From: Papio anubis
Lineage: Eukaryota > Chordata > Mammalia > Primates > Cercopithecidae
DNA: 64,000 nt
NCBI RefSeq assembly: GCF_008728515.1
Contig: NC_044980.1
Location: forward strand, 28,846,290 to 28,910,289
Direction: 5' to 3'
Shown here: piece by piece, positions 35,176 to 46,640 of the stretch
Position numbering within the stretch: position 1 is the first letter of the stretch
Layout of the letters: each line of letters opens with the position of its first letter
The notes under the pieces: generated by a model
Databases searched by the model: none
Told to the model about the DNA's origin: nothing
What the model saw: the letters and a program-made list of their open reading frames with translations, nothing else
Translations under genes and position numbers: made by a program

Positions 35176-36689
35176 AGTATTCACTGTGGTTATCCAAAAC
35201 ATTATTTTTAGGCTGAGGAAAGAACCACACACTGGTATTGAGGTGAGAATGAGCTTAATGTGACCAAGGAAAGGCAAAGGTTATATTTTATGTCTGAGAA
35301 CAATGGGAAGGGAATAAAATCAGAATCAAGGGGAGGTTCAGATAATGTCCATTCTTGTAGGCCATGGAAAGATGTTTGCCTTTTATTTATAAATAGAAAT
35401 GGAAGTCATTGCAGGGTTTTGAGTAGTGGGGTGACATAATGCCATTTGTCTTTAAATTGCTGCTCAAGATACTAAATGAATCAGAACTCTGGGATATAAT
35501 AGGGATAGCCGCAGAACAAACAAAGAAGCAGGAAAACTGCTCAGAGAAAAGGGGTGCTGTAATTTAATTCAATTAATATTCAGAATAAGATGTAGACTGT
35601 GAAGATTCTACAAGTTTCATGGCAATTATAAGGTCTTATTTTATTTATTCTGGCATAGTATTTAAACATTAACTGCATTAATATGAAAACAAACTAGTAT
35701 TGTTTAGAAACCATTAAGCCATGTATAAGTAGTATAACCTGTGGGAAGTACACGGTATTTAATAATAAAAAATTCCTTCCATTGGACTCTAATTTTGCCC
35801 TCATTGTTTTGGTTAAATTGTTTTTATTAAATAAGAGCTTGAAAATTACTGATATAATATGTAACTTGAAAGTATAAACTACAATGAATTTAACCTGCAG
35901 AAAATTAATGAAGCAATGACAATAAGATGAAATAATTTGTTATCTACATAGTTGCAAGTAGGCAACTTCCAGACATTAAATTTGGTGAATTAAAACACTT
36001 AAGTGCTGTTTTTAAAAAGAGATTATTCTAACATGGGAAATCTGAGCAGTGTAAACAAATTCAGATTGAGCTTTAAAAAAAAAAAAAAATCACATAAGGA
36101 CATGGCTTTCCACAGTGTTCCCCTAAAATTAACTCCTTATTTGCCTTATAAATGTATTTCAGTGTTTTAAGTATATATTCATTGTATCTCTGGAATGATG
36201 CCAAAATATATTATTTGTACATGTGTAAAACTTAAAAAAAAATAAAAATATGTAATGGAAAGCTGTAAAACTTATTTTTCTCTAGTACATTAGGAGAGAT
36301 ATTTGCTTTTAGGTTTAAAAGACAAGATCCACTCTTCTAATACATTTCAATCTGAGCGTAATGAGTATTTGTGCATTTTGGGAGAAGGATATTCCTCTTG
36401 TATATCTTCTGTCATCTAATGTTCTCAGATCAAAGATATACGCATCATCAGCCCCGTAGGGATATAAAACCAATTGTATCTCACATCTTGACATTTCAGA
36501 ATGCAATCCTTCTTATGTCTATTTAGATACCACTGAATATAAGATCTAAAGGCTCAAGGTCCCATCACCATTTGATGATGTAGAATTAAGTGTTAAAGGC
36601 CACTGTGGCGATGCAATCTCTCTTGACTTTATGATAAGGTATGGAATATCAGTGATTATTAGATTGTTTTCTTATATATTTTTAAACTG
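35176..36689. other. Mostly unassigned sequence
   Basis: Around 35340-35475, 'gtaggccatggaaagatg' and 'agggttttgagtagtgggg' 'tgacataatg' resemble a dispersed ancient mammalian repeat I cannot name. Poly(A)15 at 36075-36089. The remainder shows no repeat or gene. Confidence 0.4.
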
Positions 36690-36730
36690 AGATGTAATTC
36701 ACATACCGTCTTGTGGGTATACCTTCAGTA

Positions 36731-36828
36731 TACATAATAAAATGTATTTCAGAAATATTCAATTTTGTGATGCTTAGTGTACATAATAAAATGTATTTCA
36801 GAAATATTCAATTTTGTGATTCCTAGCA
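36731..36828. repeat. 49-bp tandem duplication in L1 3' UTR
   Basis: Two adjacent copies (36731-36779, 36780-36828) beginning 'tacataataaaatgtatttc', with only about 3-4 differences, all at the 3' end of the unit. Confidence 0.95.
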
Positions 36829-37448
36829 TATTCGCAAAGTTCTGTAGCTCTCACCACTGTCTAATTCCAGAACCTTTTCAACACCTCAAAAGGAAAGATC
36901 AAATACATTAGCAGTTAGTACACATAACTCTTTCTCCACTAAACAATCAGAAATCGACTTTAGATCTGTATGGATTTGCCTATTCTGGATATTTTACATA
37001 CATGAAATAATGCAATATTTGGCTTGTCATGTCTAGCTTCTTTGACTTACCATTATGTTTTCAAGGCTCACATATACTGTAACATGTAGCAGTACTTCTT
37101 GACCTAAATTTTTAGAGCTGAATGATTTGTCATTATGCGACTGTAATCTACTTTGTTTACATATTCATCAGTTGAAAGACATTTGGATTGTTTCCACTTT
37201 TTGGCTAGTGTAATAAATACTGCTATAAAATGTGTGTACAAGTTTTTGTGTAGATATATGGAATTTCATTGTGAAGGAAATGCTGCAGATTGCTAGGCTA
37301 TATCATAACAATTTGGTAAACATTTTGAGGAACTTCCAAACTGATTTCCTAAACAGCTGTATCACTTCACATTCCCAAAAGTAATATATGAGAGTTAACA
37401 GTTGTTCCACAACCTTACCAAGACTTGTTAATTTTCATCATTATTTTT

Positions 37449-37498
37449 AAATTATAGCTATCCTAGTATGTGTAAATTATAGCTATCCTAGTATGTGT
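37449..37498. repeat. 25-bp perfect tandem duplication
   Basis: Two identical copies (37449-37473, 37474-37498) starting 'aaattatagctatcctag', inside the L1M. Confidence 0.96.
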
Positions 37499-37659
37499 AA
37501 AATGGCGTCTCATTCATGTCCTAATAACTAATAATGTTAAGCAACTTGTATGTGCTTATTGACCCTTGGTACATCTTCTTTGGATAAATGTCAATCCCAA
37601 GCCCTTTGCCAATTTTTAAAACAGGATTGGTTGTCTTTCAAAGTCTTTTTTTGTTTGTT

Positions 37660-38772
37660 TGTTTCTAAATTGAGTTTCTTATATGTCGCTTGCAAGGGAC
37701 ACTTTTTGATATAATCTGTAAATCTCAACCTTTTAACTAAAAATTTAATCAATTTACTTTTTACTTAATTATTGATAAGAAACAACTTTGCCTTATAGCT
37801 ATTTGCTTTGTGCATGTTGTATGTGTTTTTGTTTCTCACTTTTTTCATCACTGCCTTATTAATTACCTAGTTAAGTTTTTGTAGCCTGCCATTTTGAACC
37901 CCTCCTTTTATTTTCTGTATATATTTGTTATTTTCTTAGTGATTATCTGGAGAAATACAGTTAACGACTTAAACATAAAAACACAGTTTTAATAACACCA
38001 ACTAAATTTCAATAGTTAAAAAACATTTAGTTCTTATACATCTCCATCCTTCCTCCTTTATATTGTTATTGTCATGCACTGCATTTTTACATATACATTT
38101 ATAATTATTATTTTCTGTATTTACCTTTAAATCATATAGAAAATAGAGAGTTACAAACCAAATGCACAGTAACACTTAATTTTATATTTATCTGCCTTTA
38201 TGGGTTTTCTTTACTCATTTATATGGCTTCAAGTCACTGTCTATTATCACTTCATTTTTGCTAGACCTCCTTTTAGCATTTCTTGTAAGACAGATCTACT
38301 ACATACTGACTTCCTTAGCTTTTGTTTACCCAAGAATTTCTTAACTTTTTGAAAACTTGTTATTTGTGTTTGCTATTTTATTTTCAGCACTTTAAATATA
38401 TCATCCCACTCCTTCTGACCTCCACTGTCTTCAACGATAAATCAGCTGAAGATAAATAATCTTCTTGAGAGTTCTTTGTACTTGTTGAGTAACTTTTCTC
38501 TTGCTGGGTTCAGATTTTCTCTTTGGCTTCAGCAATTGAACTACAATGAGTCAGTGTCAATCTTTTTGAGTTTGTCATGTTTGAAGTCACTGAGCTTTTT
38601 GAATGTGAATATTTGTGTCTTTCATCTAATTTACAAAGATTTTTTCCACTCTCTCTTCATTTTTTTTACCTTAATTTTTCATCTTTTTTTTTTTTTTTCT
38701 GGAACTCTTATGATGTATATGTTAGTGCATTTGATAGTGCCCCACAAGTTCATTAGGTTCGGTTCATTTTCT
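37660..38772 (-). mobile_element. Second L1M segment nested in the first
   Basis: At about 37660 the host 3' region ('aaattgagtttcttatat') changes to sequence from the 5' part of ORF2 and the inter-ORF/ORF1-like region of an L1M: 'ggtctgaatttcag' region, 'cttttagcatttcttgtaag', 'atatcatcccactccttctg', 'gatgtatatgttagtgc'. The same region occurs again in its proper place at 43380-44640. The host resumes at about 38965. Could be an insertion or a rearrangement of related L1s. Confidence 0.65.
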
Positions 38773-38962
38773 GCATGTGCAGAAAGAGGATGTTTGTTAC
38801 ATAACCATACGTGTGCCATGGTGGTTTGCTGCACCTGTTGACCTGTCCTCTAAATTCCCTCCCCTCACCTCCCACCCCCAGCCCCCAACAGGCCCTGTTG
38901 TGTGTTGTTCCCCTCTCTATGTCCATGTGTTCTTAATATTCAACTCCCTCTTATGAGTGATA
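38773..38962 (-). mobile_element. L1PA 3' UTR fragment
   Basis: 'catgtgcagaaagaggatg' 'tttgttacataacc', 'ggtggtttgctgcacctg', 'aggccctgttgtgtgttg', 'atgtccatgtgttctt' are L1PA 3' UTR words in reverse. The terminal A tail is not visible at the left edge, so the copy is partial at both ends. Confidence 0.85.
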
Positions 38963-39454
38963 ATTGTATATAACACAATATATGTATAAATATTCTGAAC
39001 ACTTTTCCTTTATTAGACATATGATCTGAAAATATTGTCTTCTAATTATGGATTATCTTTTCATTTCCCTTATCGTGCCTTTGGAAACACAATATTTGTT
39101 ATTTTGATGAAGCTAAATATGTCTGCATTTTCTTTTCTTTATTTGTTTTAATATTGTATGAAATAAATCATATTGTAAAATGATATAAAGATTTGGACAT
39201 ATGTTTGCCAAGAATTTCATAGTTTTGCTTTTACATTTCGGTATTTTAATCATTTTGAGGTTTTTATTTTTCGTATATGACATAACGTAGAGGTCCAACA
39301 CCATTATTTGCATGTGGATAACTAGTTGTCTCATCACTATTTGTTGAAAAGACTATTATTTCCCCATTGAATTGTCTTGACATCCTTGTCAAAATCAATT
39401 AATCATAAATACATGAGTTTGTTTTTATTCTATAAATTCCATTCCATTGATCTC

Positions 39455-39834
39455 TGTATTTGTCTATTCTCACGCTGCTGATAAAGACATACCTGAGACT
39501 GAGTAATTTATAAAGGAACCAGGCTTAACTGACTCACAGTTCAGCATGGCTTGGTAGGCCTCAGAAAATTTACAGTCATGGTAGAAGGGGAAGCAAATAT
39601 GTCCTTCTTTACAAGGCAGCAGGAAGGAGAATGATTGCCAGGCAAAGGGGGAGAAGCCCCTTATAAAACTGTCAGATCTTGTGAGAACTCACTCACTATC
39701 AATGAAAACAGAGGCATGAGGGTAACCACCCACATGATTCAATTACCTTCGCTGGGTCCCTCTCATGACACATGGGGATTATGGGAAACACAATTCAAGA
39801 TGAGCTTTGGATGAGGACACAGGCAAGCCATGTC
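39455..39834 (-). mobile_element. MaLR solo LTR (MST type)
   Basis: 'tgtatttgtctattctcac' to 'aggcaagccatgtca', a reverse MST LTR inserted in the L1M ORF2. No convincing 5-bp duplication by eye. Confidence 0.88.
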
Positions 39835-40648
39835 ACTCTTTACATCTATTCTTATACTAGCCCATGCAACCTGGATTACTATAAGCTTTGCAGTCAGTTT
39901 TTAAATCATGAAGTTAGTCTTCTTTCATTTTATCTTTTTCAAGATCATTTTACGATTAGGGTCTCTTTCTTTGAAATTCCACATGAATTTTAGTATCAGA
40001 ATAGAAGTTTCCGCAATAAAGTCATTTGGGATTTTGATAAAACTTATGTTAAATCTGCAGATTAATTAAGGAATACTACCACCTTAACAGTACTATTTTC
40101 CAATCTTTGAACATGAGATGTTCTCACATTTAGTTTGGTCTTTAATGTCTTTCAGTGCAGTTTTATAGTATCTGATGTAAAATATTGCCTTTCTCTTATT
40201 AAATTTATTTTTAAATATGTTTCTTTGATGCTATTATTAATAACATTTTCTTATTTTTTCTGATTGTTAATCACTAGTTCATATAAACACTATTTACTTT
40301 TATACATTAAATTGTGTTCTACAACTTTGTTAAACTGATTTAATAGCTTTAATAATTTTTTGCACGTATGCAGTTCTTAGGGCTTTTAAATGTACAATAC
40401 CATGTCATCTGCAACTAAATTGGAAAGGAAGAATTAGAATAAGCTCTATTCACATTATATTTATATTCATTCCTAAATTTCCTGGCTAGAATCCATAGTA
40501 CAATGCTGGTTAGACATGATGAATTCAGATATTCTTGCCTTTCTACTCATCCTGGGGAAAACAAATTTAGTCTTCCACTACTAATTCTGATTTCAGCTAT
40601 GTCTTTTTTTTTTCTTATTTTTTCTCTTACCACTGGATAAAACTTACA

Positions 40649-40926
40649 GGCCGGGCTCGGTGGCTCACTCCTGTAATCCCAGCACTTTGGGAGGTCGAGG
40701 TGGGTGGATCACGAGGTCAGGAGATGGAGACCAACCTGGCTAACATGGTGAAACCCCGTCTCTACTAAAAAAATACAAAAAATTAGCCAGGCATGGCGGC
40801 GGCGGTCTGTGGTCTCAGCTACTCAGGAGGCTGAGGCAGGAGAATGACGTAAGCCCGGGAGGCGGAGCTTGCAGTGAGCCGAGAGAGATCCCGCCACTAC
40901 ACTCCAGCCTGGGAGACAGAAAAAAG
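40649..40926 (+). mobile_element. AluY-like element
   Basis: Starts 'ggccgggctcggtggctc'; duplication 'aacttaca' at 40641-40648 and 40927-40934. Carries a 'ggcggcggc' expansion and an 'agag' insertion; short tail. Confidence 0.93.
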
Positions 40927-41082
40927 AACTTACAAAATAGTTCTGAATTTAAGTAATGAGAAAGGACATCTTTGCTTTGTTTCTAATTTTAAGAAGAAAG
41001 TGTTCATTTATCTCTTTTAAATCACATAATGTAATATGTGAATTTGTTAAATTCTTGTCTATTAAAATATTTTTTGTCTTTT

Positions 41083-41390
41083 CACCAGGCGCAGTGGCTC
41101 ACGCCTGTAATCCTAGCACTTTGGGAGTCCAAGGAGGGCAGATCACGAGGTCAGAAGTTCGAGACCAGCCTGGCCAACATGGTGAAACTCCTTCTCTACT
41201 AAAAGTACAAAAAAAATTAGCTGGGTGTGGTGGTGCGTGCCTGTAATCCAGCTACTTGGGAGGCTGAGGGGAGAGAACTGCTTGAATCTGGGAGGCAGAG
41301 GTTGCAGTGAGGTGAGATCGCACTATTGCACTCCAGCCTGGGTGACAGAGTGAGACTCTGTCTCAAAAAAATAATAATAATAAAATAAAG
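41083..41390 (+). mobile_element. AluS-like element
   Basis: 'ccaggcgcagtggctcacg' to a (TAA)n A-rich tail. Approximate duplication 'atttttgtcttttc' / 'atttttgttttcttttc' on the two sides. Confidence 0.92.
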
Positions 41391-41466
41391 GATTTTTGTT
41401 TTCTTTTCTGTTAATAACATTGTTTTACGTTAATTTATTTTAATATGCTGAAGCAATCTAGTACAC

Positions 41467-41622
41467 TTGGATGAATATCACTGAGTTATGGAGTATAATG
41501 ATTTTTGTTGTTCTAGATTTGGATAAATATCACTTGGTTATGGAGTATAATTTTTGTTGCTCTGGATTTGGATAAATATCACTTGGTTATGGAGTATAAT
41601 TATTTTTGTTGTTGTTCTGGAT
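41467..41622. repeat. Tandem triplication of a ~52-bp L1 segment
   Basis: Three adjacent copies (41467-41518, 41519-41567, 41568-41622) of a unit with 'ggataaatatcacttggtta' and 'tggagtataat', followed by variable '(gttgtt)ctggat'. In L1 ORF2 (antisense) this segment is present once. Copies 2 and 3 are closer to each other than to copy 1. Confidence 0.95.
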
Positions 41623-43687
41623 GTGGTTTGCTAGTATTTTTTCAAAAATTGTTACATTCATATTCATAAAGGGTATTCTATACTTTCCTGTTCTTGTTAT
41701 GCATTTGTCTATGTCTAGTATCAGGGTAATACTGGCCTTATAGAATGAGTTAGGGAAAATGTTTTCTCTCTTTCTCTGTTTTGGAAGAGTTTGTTAACAA
41801 TCAGGGTTAATTCATCTTAACGGTTTTGTTGAATTTTCCAGGAATCATCTTTTCTAAGGTCTTTTTTAAGGACTTTAAAAAAATTCAATCTCCTTACTTA
41901 TGGAAGTTTTCTTTAGATTTTATATTTTTGTTGAATTATTTCCTTTGATGTTAATTTATTTAGAAATTTCTCTATTTCACCTAGATTATCTAATTTATTG
42001 GCATACGTTTATCCATGTTATTCATTTGTAAAATGTTTTATTTCTGCAAAACTGGCAGCAACGTTTTTCTCAGTCATAACTGACTATGGAAATTCAAATA
42101 TTCTTCCTTTTTATCTTGGTAAATTTATCTAAAGATTTGTTAATTTATTTAAACTTTCCTTCAAAATACACACATTAGTTTTGTTGAATTTATTTTTTAA
42201 TACATATTTATTCTATTATCTATATAAGCTTTATTATATTCTTTCTCTCTTTGCTTTGTATTTAGTTTGCTTGATTTTTAGCTTCTAATTGGAAAACCTA
42301 TGTTATTAATTCAAGATTTTTCTTTTTTAACATAGTATTTACAGCTATAGGTTTTTCATAAGCAGTGTTTATCAGTATCTGATAAAATTTGGTATATTGT
42401 GTTTTTCATTTTCATTCATCTCAAACTATTTTCTAATTTATTTTGTGATTTATTATCTTACCCAGTAATTATTCAGGAATATATTGTTTAGTTTCTCAGC
42501 TTTCCTTCCATTATTGGAATAATCTATTTTGTATGATCGCAACTATTTGAAATTTATTGAGACTTGTTTTAAAACCTGACATAATCTATTCTGAGCAATG
42601 TTCTATGAACTTGAGATGAATATGTAATCTAGTGGTGCTGGGTGAGTGTTCTGTAGATATGTTAGATCTAGTTGGTTCAGAGTATGTTTGGTGTTTCATT
42701 GCCTTATTAATCTTATTCCTAGATATTCTATTAATTATTGAAAATGGAGAACTGAAATGTCCTGTTATTGTTTTTAAATCATCTATCTACCTTCAATTTT
42801 ATGAGTTTATATTTTATGTACTTTGAGGATCTAGGGTGAGATACATATTTGTTTTTAATATGTATATATTTTAATGGATGTATTTTATTATTACAAAATA
42901 TCTTTTTAACAATTTCTGTACTAGAGTCTATTTTGTTTGAAATTAGCCAATCTTTTGGTAATTATTACGTGGTATATTCTTTGCCATCATTTTCATTCTA
43001 CTTATTTGTGTTTTTATCTTTTCGAGTTAAAAAACTTTAGAGTGTGTCTTCTGAAGGCAAAATACTGTTGGATTTTATGTTTTTATCCATTTGGAAAGCT
43101 CTTGCCTTTTCACTGTAAATTTTAATCCCTTAAATTTAATGTAATTACTAATGAGGTAGAATTTATGTCTGCTAATTAATTTTCTATGTACTTTTGTTAC
43201 TCTGTACTTTAATTACTACTTTTTTGTGGTAAGTATTTTTTATGTGTACCATTTTCATTTACTTATTTCATTCACAATATTTTTGAAATATATTCTGACT
43301 GGTTGTCCTCATTCATAAAATTAATATCTTATAATTTCTTCATTTAATATCCACCTATCTTTGATAGTATACAAAATGTTGTTTCTCAGTATTTTCATTC
43401 CCTTCTTGTCCTTTGTGCTGTTATTGTCAGATAAAGTACATCTTTATACACTGTATGCAAATCAACACAAATTTATAAATATTGCTTTTCACAATTGTTA
43501 TTTAATTCATATAGAAAAAATAAGAGCCAGAAACGCTATTTTTATACTGATATTTATCTGTATAGTTACGTTTGCAGAATGTCTTTTTGTCTTCTTGTGG
43601 ATTCACTTAGTTGTCTATTGCTGTTCATTTCAGTTTGAAGAACTTCCATTAGCATATTTTTCATAGATAAGATCTACTAGTAACAAA

Positions 43688-43724
43688 ATTGCCAGTTTTT
43701 TTTTGTTTTTTTTTTTTTTTTTTT
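43688..43724. repeat. Poly(T) tract
   Basis: Long T run with one G interruption inside the L1M ORF1-like region, probably expanded from a short T run in the parent. Confidence 0.85.
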
Positions 43725-43859
43725 AATCTGGAAATCTCTAAATCTTTTCCTTTTTGATGGATAATTTTGCTGAATACAGAAGTCTTATGTGCCGTCTTTC
43801 TCTTCTATTACTTTGACTATGTTGTCTCACTGCTTTCTGGCCTTTGCTCTGACTCAGTA

Positions 43860-44195
43860 TTTTTTCGCTTTTAATTTTTCCACATCACACTCTCCCACCT
43901 CCAGAGTTTATAAAGCTACCGAAGCACTTTGTTTGTCCTGCAACTGTTGGGATTACCCACACATCTTCACTGATCTACTTGACTCTTGACTCTGAAATGA
44001 TGCATTGTTTCATGGGAGAAAATAAAATTGGAGTGCAAGGGGTGTTAACATTTTTTTCCTGTTTTTTCCTCTTATTTGTACCATCACAGTAAAGGATTAA
44101 AAGCTTAACTCTTTCATTTTTGGCTTGTTGCTTTAATTGGCTACATAGACAAACAGCTCAGCTTTCTCTCCCTCTCTCATCTCAGCTTAGCTCCT
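43860..44195 (+). mobile_element. LTR-like fragment (copy A of an unassigned family)
   Basis: Replaces L1M sequence between '-tttctggcctttgctctg' and the downstream L1. It aligns by eye with 61262-61590: 'gtttataaa', '-ctacttgactcttgactctg-', '-tctttcatttttggcttgttg-' and '-cagctttctctccctc'. These look like the R-U5 end of a retroviral LTR. Family not named. Confidence 0.5.
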
Positions 44196-44325
44196 GATGA
44201 CATCCTTTTGGTGTTTTTTTTTTTTTTTTGGATTTTGGTTTTGTTTTTTTTTTTCTGTCTCTCTCTCTTTTTTTCTTTTTCCATTAAGTCTATATTAGTG
44301 TACTTCATGCTGTGCCATGTGTCTT

Positions 44326-44538
44326 TTTTTTTTTTTTTCAAGCAGTTCTCCTGCCTCAGCCTCCCCAGTAGCTGGGATTACAGGTGCCTGCCACTATGTC
44401 CAGCTAATTTTTTGTGTTTTAGTAGAGACGGGGTTTCCCCATGTTGGCCAGGCTGGTCTCGAACTCCTGACCTCATGATCCACCTGCCTTAGCCTCCTAA
44501 AGTGTTGGGATTACAGGCGTGAGCCACCATGCCTGGCC
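44326..44538 (-). mobile_element. Alu lacking ~85 bp of its right arm, intact TSD
   Basis: Reverse Alu whose 5' end is complete ('-gccaccatgcctggcc') but in which the poly(T) tail joins directly to 'caagcagttctcctgcc', skipping the end of the right arm. Exact 15-bp duplication 'tgtgccatgtgtctt' at 44311-44325 and 44539-44553. Confidence 0.94.
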
Positions 44539-44769
44539 TGTGCCATGTGTCTTAAAGGCTCAGTTCATTTTTCGTCATTATTTTCTCTTTCTATTTCTCA
44601 GACTATATTATATTGATTGAGCTATCTTCAAGTTTATTATCTTCTTTTAAGAAAAAATGGCTCTGAAGCCTTTCTAGTAAATTTTTCTTGTCAAGTATTA
44701 TGCTTTTCAGCTTCTGAATTTCTAGTTTTATTTTTTTTCATTTATAATTTCCATCACTGTATTGGTATT

Positions 44770-45180
44770 TGATATGGTTTGAATGTGTCCCTCCACAAAT
44801 GTATGTGTTAGAAACTTAATCTCCAGTGCAACAGTGTTGGAAGCTGTGACCTAAAGGGAGGTGTTTAGATCATGCAGGCTGTATCCTCACACATGGATTA
44901 ATGCTGCTATAAAAATGGTTTGTGAAAGTGAACTTGCTGTCTGTTCCTCTTCTGCCACATGCAGAACAGTGGTTCTCCTCTCCAAAGGATGCTACATTTC
45001 AAGGGTTCATCTTAGAAGCAGACACTGCTCTCTCACCAGATACCAAACTGCTACCACCTTCATCTTGGAATTCCCAGGCTCCAGAACTGGGAAACAGAAA
45101 TTCATTTTGTTTGTATGTGCTTTTTTAAATAAATTACCCAGTCTCGAATATTCTGCTATACAAGCACAGATGGACTGACA
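44770..45180 (+). mobile_element. ERVL-MaLR-like solo LTR
   Basis: Starts 'tgatatggtttgaatgtgtc' and ends '-gatggactgaca', with 'aataaattacccagtctc' near its end. Exact 5-bp duplication 'gtatt' at 44765-44769 and 45181-45185 in L1M sequence. MST/MLT-related; exact subfamily not assigned. A 105-codon frame here is an LTR artefact. Confidence 0.85.
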
Positions 45181-46167
45181 GTATTCTATATTTGCTAAAC
45201 ATTATTTTCATATTTTTCTTTAGAAGTATAGACATGTTTTCCTTAGGTTCCTTGGATATATTTTTAATGACTGATTTTATCACTTTGGGATAGTTTATAT
45301 TGATTGCTTCTTTTCCTGAATGTGGGATATACTTCCTTATTTCTTTGTATGTTTTGTGTTTTTGAAAATCGATATACAGATAGTATAATGGGGCAGTTCT
45401 GGAAATTAGATCTTCCCCATCCAGATTTTGTTGTTGTTTTTGTGTTAGTGACCTTCCTGATTTATGTAAAGCATATATTCGTTTTGTTATTGTATTGCTA
45501 CTGAAGATTCTGCTGGATTAACTTAGTGAATAGCTAATGATTTATAGTGATGGTCTTAAAAGCTTGTAGTTAATCAGGCTTTCATTTTTTGCCAAAGAAT
45601 TTTCTGTGTGTACTGCAGCTTGCCTATAATCATCAGCGAGGCCCTCAGACCTAGAGGTGTGCATGGCATTTAAATACTAAGAAATATGTCAAAGCGATTC
45701 AAAGCCCTCATGGACATCTCATTCCCCAAGTTGTTGGTTTAATATATTTGTTAGCTTATGTTTTGCTCCAACAGTTACCCACTGCCACAGGCATCTATAA
45801 TGTTAAATAATTGCTGCTTATTGCTTTCAACAAAAGCTCACCAAGAAAATTTATCTTAAAATTGATGAACTCTGAGTTACGTCAAATAAAGACAATTATT
45901 TTTAGTGGGTTTTTTTTTCAAGGAATCACCAGATAGGTCAAAGATTGATAATTGAGAATGGGGCTTTGATAAACTTCTTTCCCCTTATCATGTGTAATGG
46001 CTGTGAGGCTACTGGTTTTCACTACAATTTCAGGCTGCTGGTTGTCTGGCCTAGTCCATATCATTCAGAGCTGAGAGAAAGGGATGGCAGTAGGGCAAGT
46101 GAAAATGCAACAATACTTGCTGCTTTTACTGAAGTTCATTTATTTGTTCTTCAATAAATGCTTCCTT

Positions 46168-46481
46168 GCCAGGCACGGTGGCTCATGGCTGTAATCCCAG
46201 CACTTTGGGAGGCCAAGGCAGGTGGATCACCTGAGGTTAGGAGTTTGAGACCAGCTAGGCCAACATGGTGAAACCCCGTCTGTACTAAAAATACAAATAC
46301 TAGCCGGGCATAGTGGCAAGCACTTGTAATCCCAGCTACTCGGGAGGCAGACATAGAAGAATCACTTGAACCTGGGAGGCAGACGTTGCAGTGAGCAGAG
46401 ATCACGCTATTGCACTCCAGCCTGGGTGACAAGAGCAAAACTATGTCTCAAAAAACAAACAAACACAAAATTACAACATAT
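46168..46481 (+). mobile_element. AluSx-like element
   Basis: 'gccaggcacggtggctcatgg' to an (ACAA)n-like tail. Duplication 'aataaatgcttcctt' / 'aataaatccttcct' within the L1M 5' UTR. Confidence 0.92.
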
Positions 46482-46640
46482 AATAAATCCTTCCTGGAGG
46501 GCTGCAGGCCTTTGGTCAATTTCCAATGTTCTGAAAATGTTGAGTCTGACCATTTGTACCAGTGTTCCCATACTCTTTATTGAGAAGAGGATTAACAGAG
46601 GTCCTTATTCAATCATCTTGATGATAACTTCTTTTCATTA

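Larger units (their letters stand above)
36690..46640 (-). mobile_element. Full-length ancient L1M swollen by nested insertions
   Basis: Read on the minus strand the element starts near 46640 ('ttatcatcaagatgattgaa', like L1 5' ends) and ends near 36690 ('gtgaattacatctcag', like L1MC/L1MD tails). Its 5' UTR and ORF1-like region lie at about 43600-46640, ORF2 at about 37500-43500 and the 3' UTR at 36690-37450. Nested within are L1M and L1PA pieces, a MaLR LTR, an AluY, an AluS, a 3'-deleted Alu, two LTR-like inserts and a terminal Alu. Removing them leaves roughly 5.5-6.5 kb. It also carries three local tandem duplications. Confidence 0.85.

Noticed and set aside
38476..38841. 121-codon plus-strand frame
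   Set aside because: Antisense to L1M and L1PA sequence; Phe/Leu-rich because of T-rich DNA.
36731..41622. Tandem repeats considered as a CRISPR-like array
   Set aside because: Adjacent duplications with no spacers, in primate L1 sequence.
43361..43666. Hydrophobic 101-codon frame resembling a membrane protein
   Set aside because: Antisense L1M; apparent membrane helices are products of T-rich codons.
44208..44492. Frame ending in an Alu-derived peptide ('SRDGVSPCWPGWS')
   Set aside because: Antisense Alu peptides are ubiquitous; no splice or promoter evidence for exonisation here.
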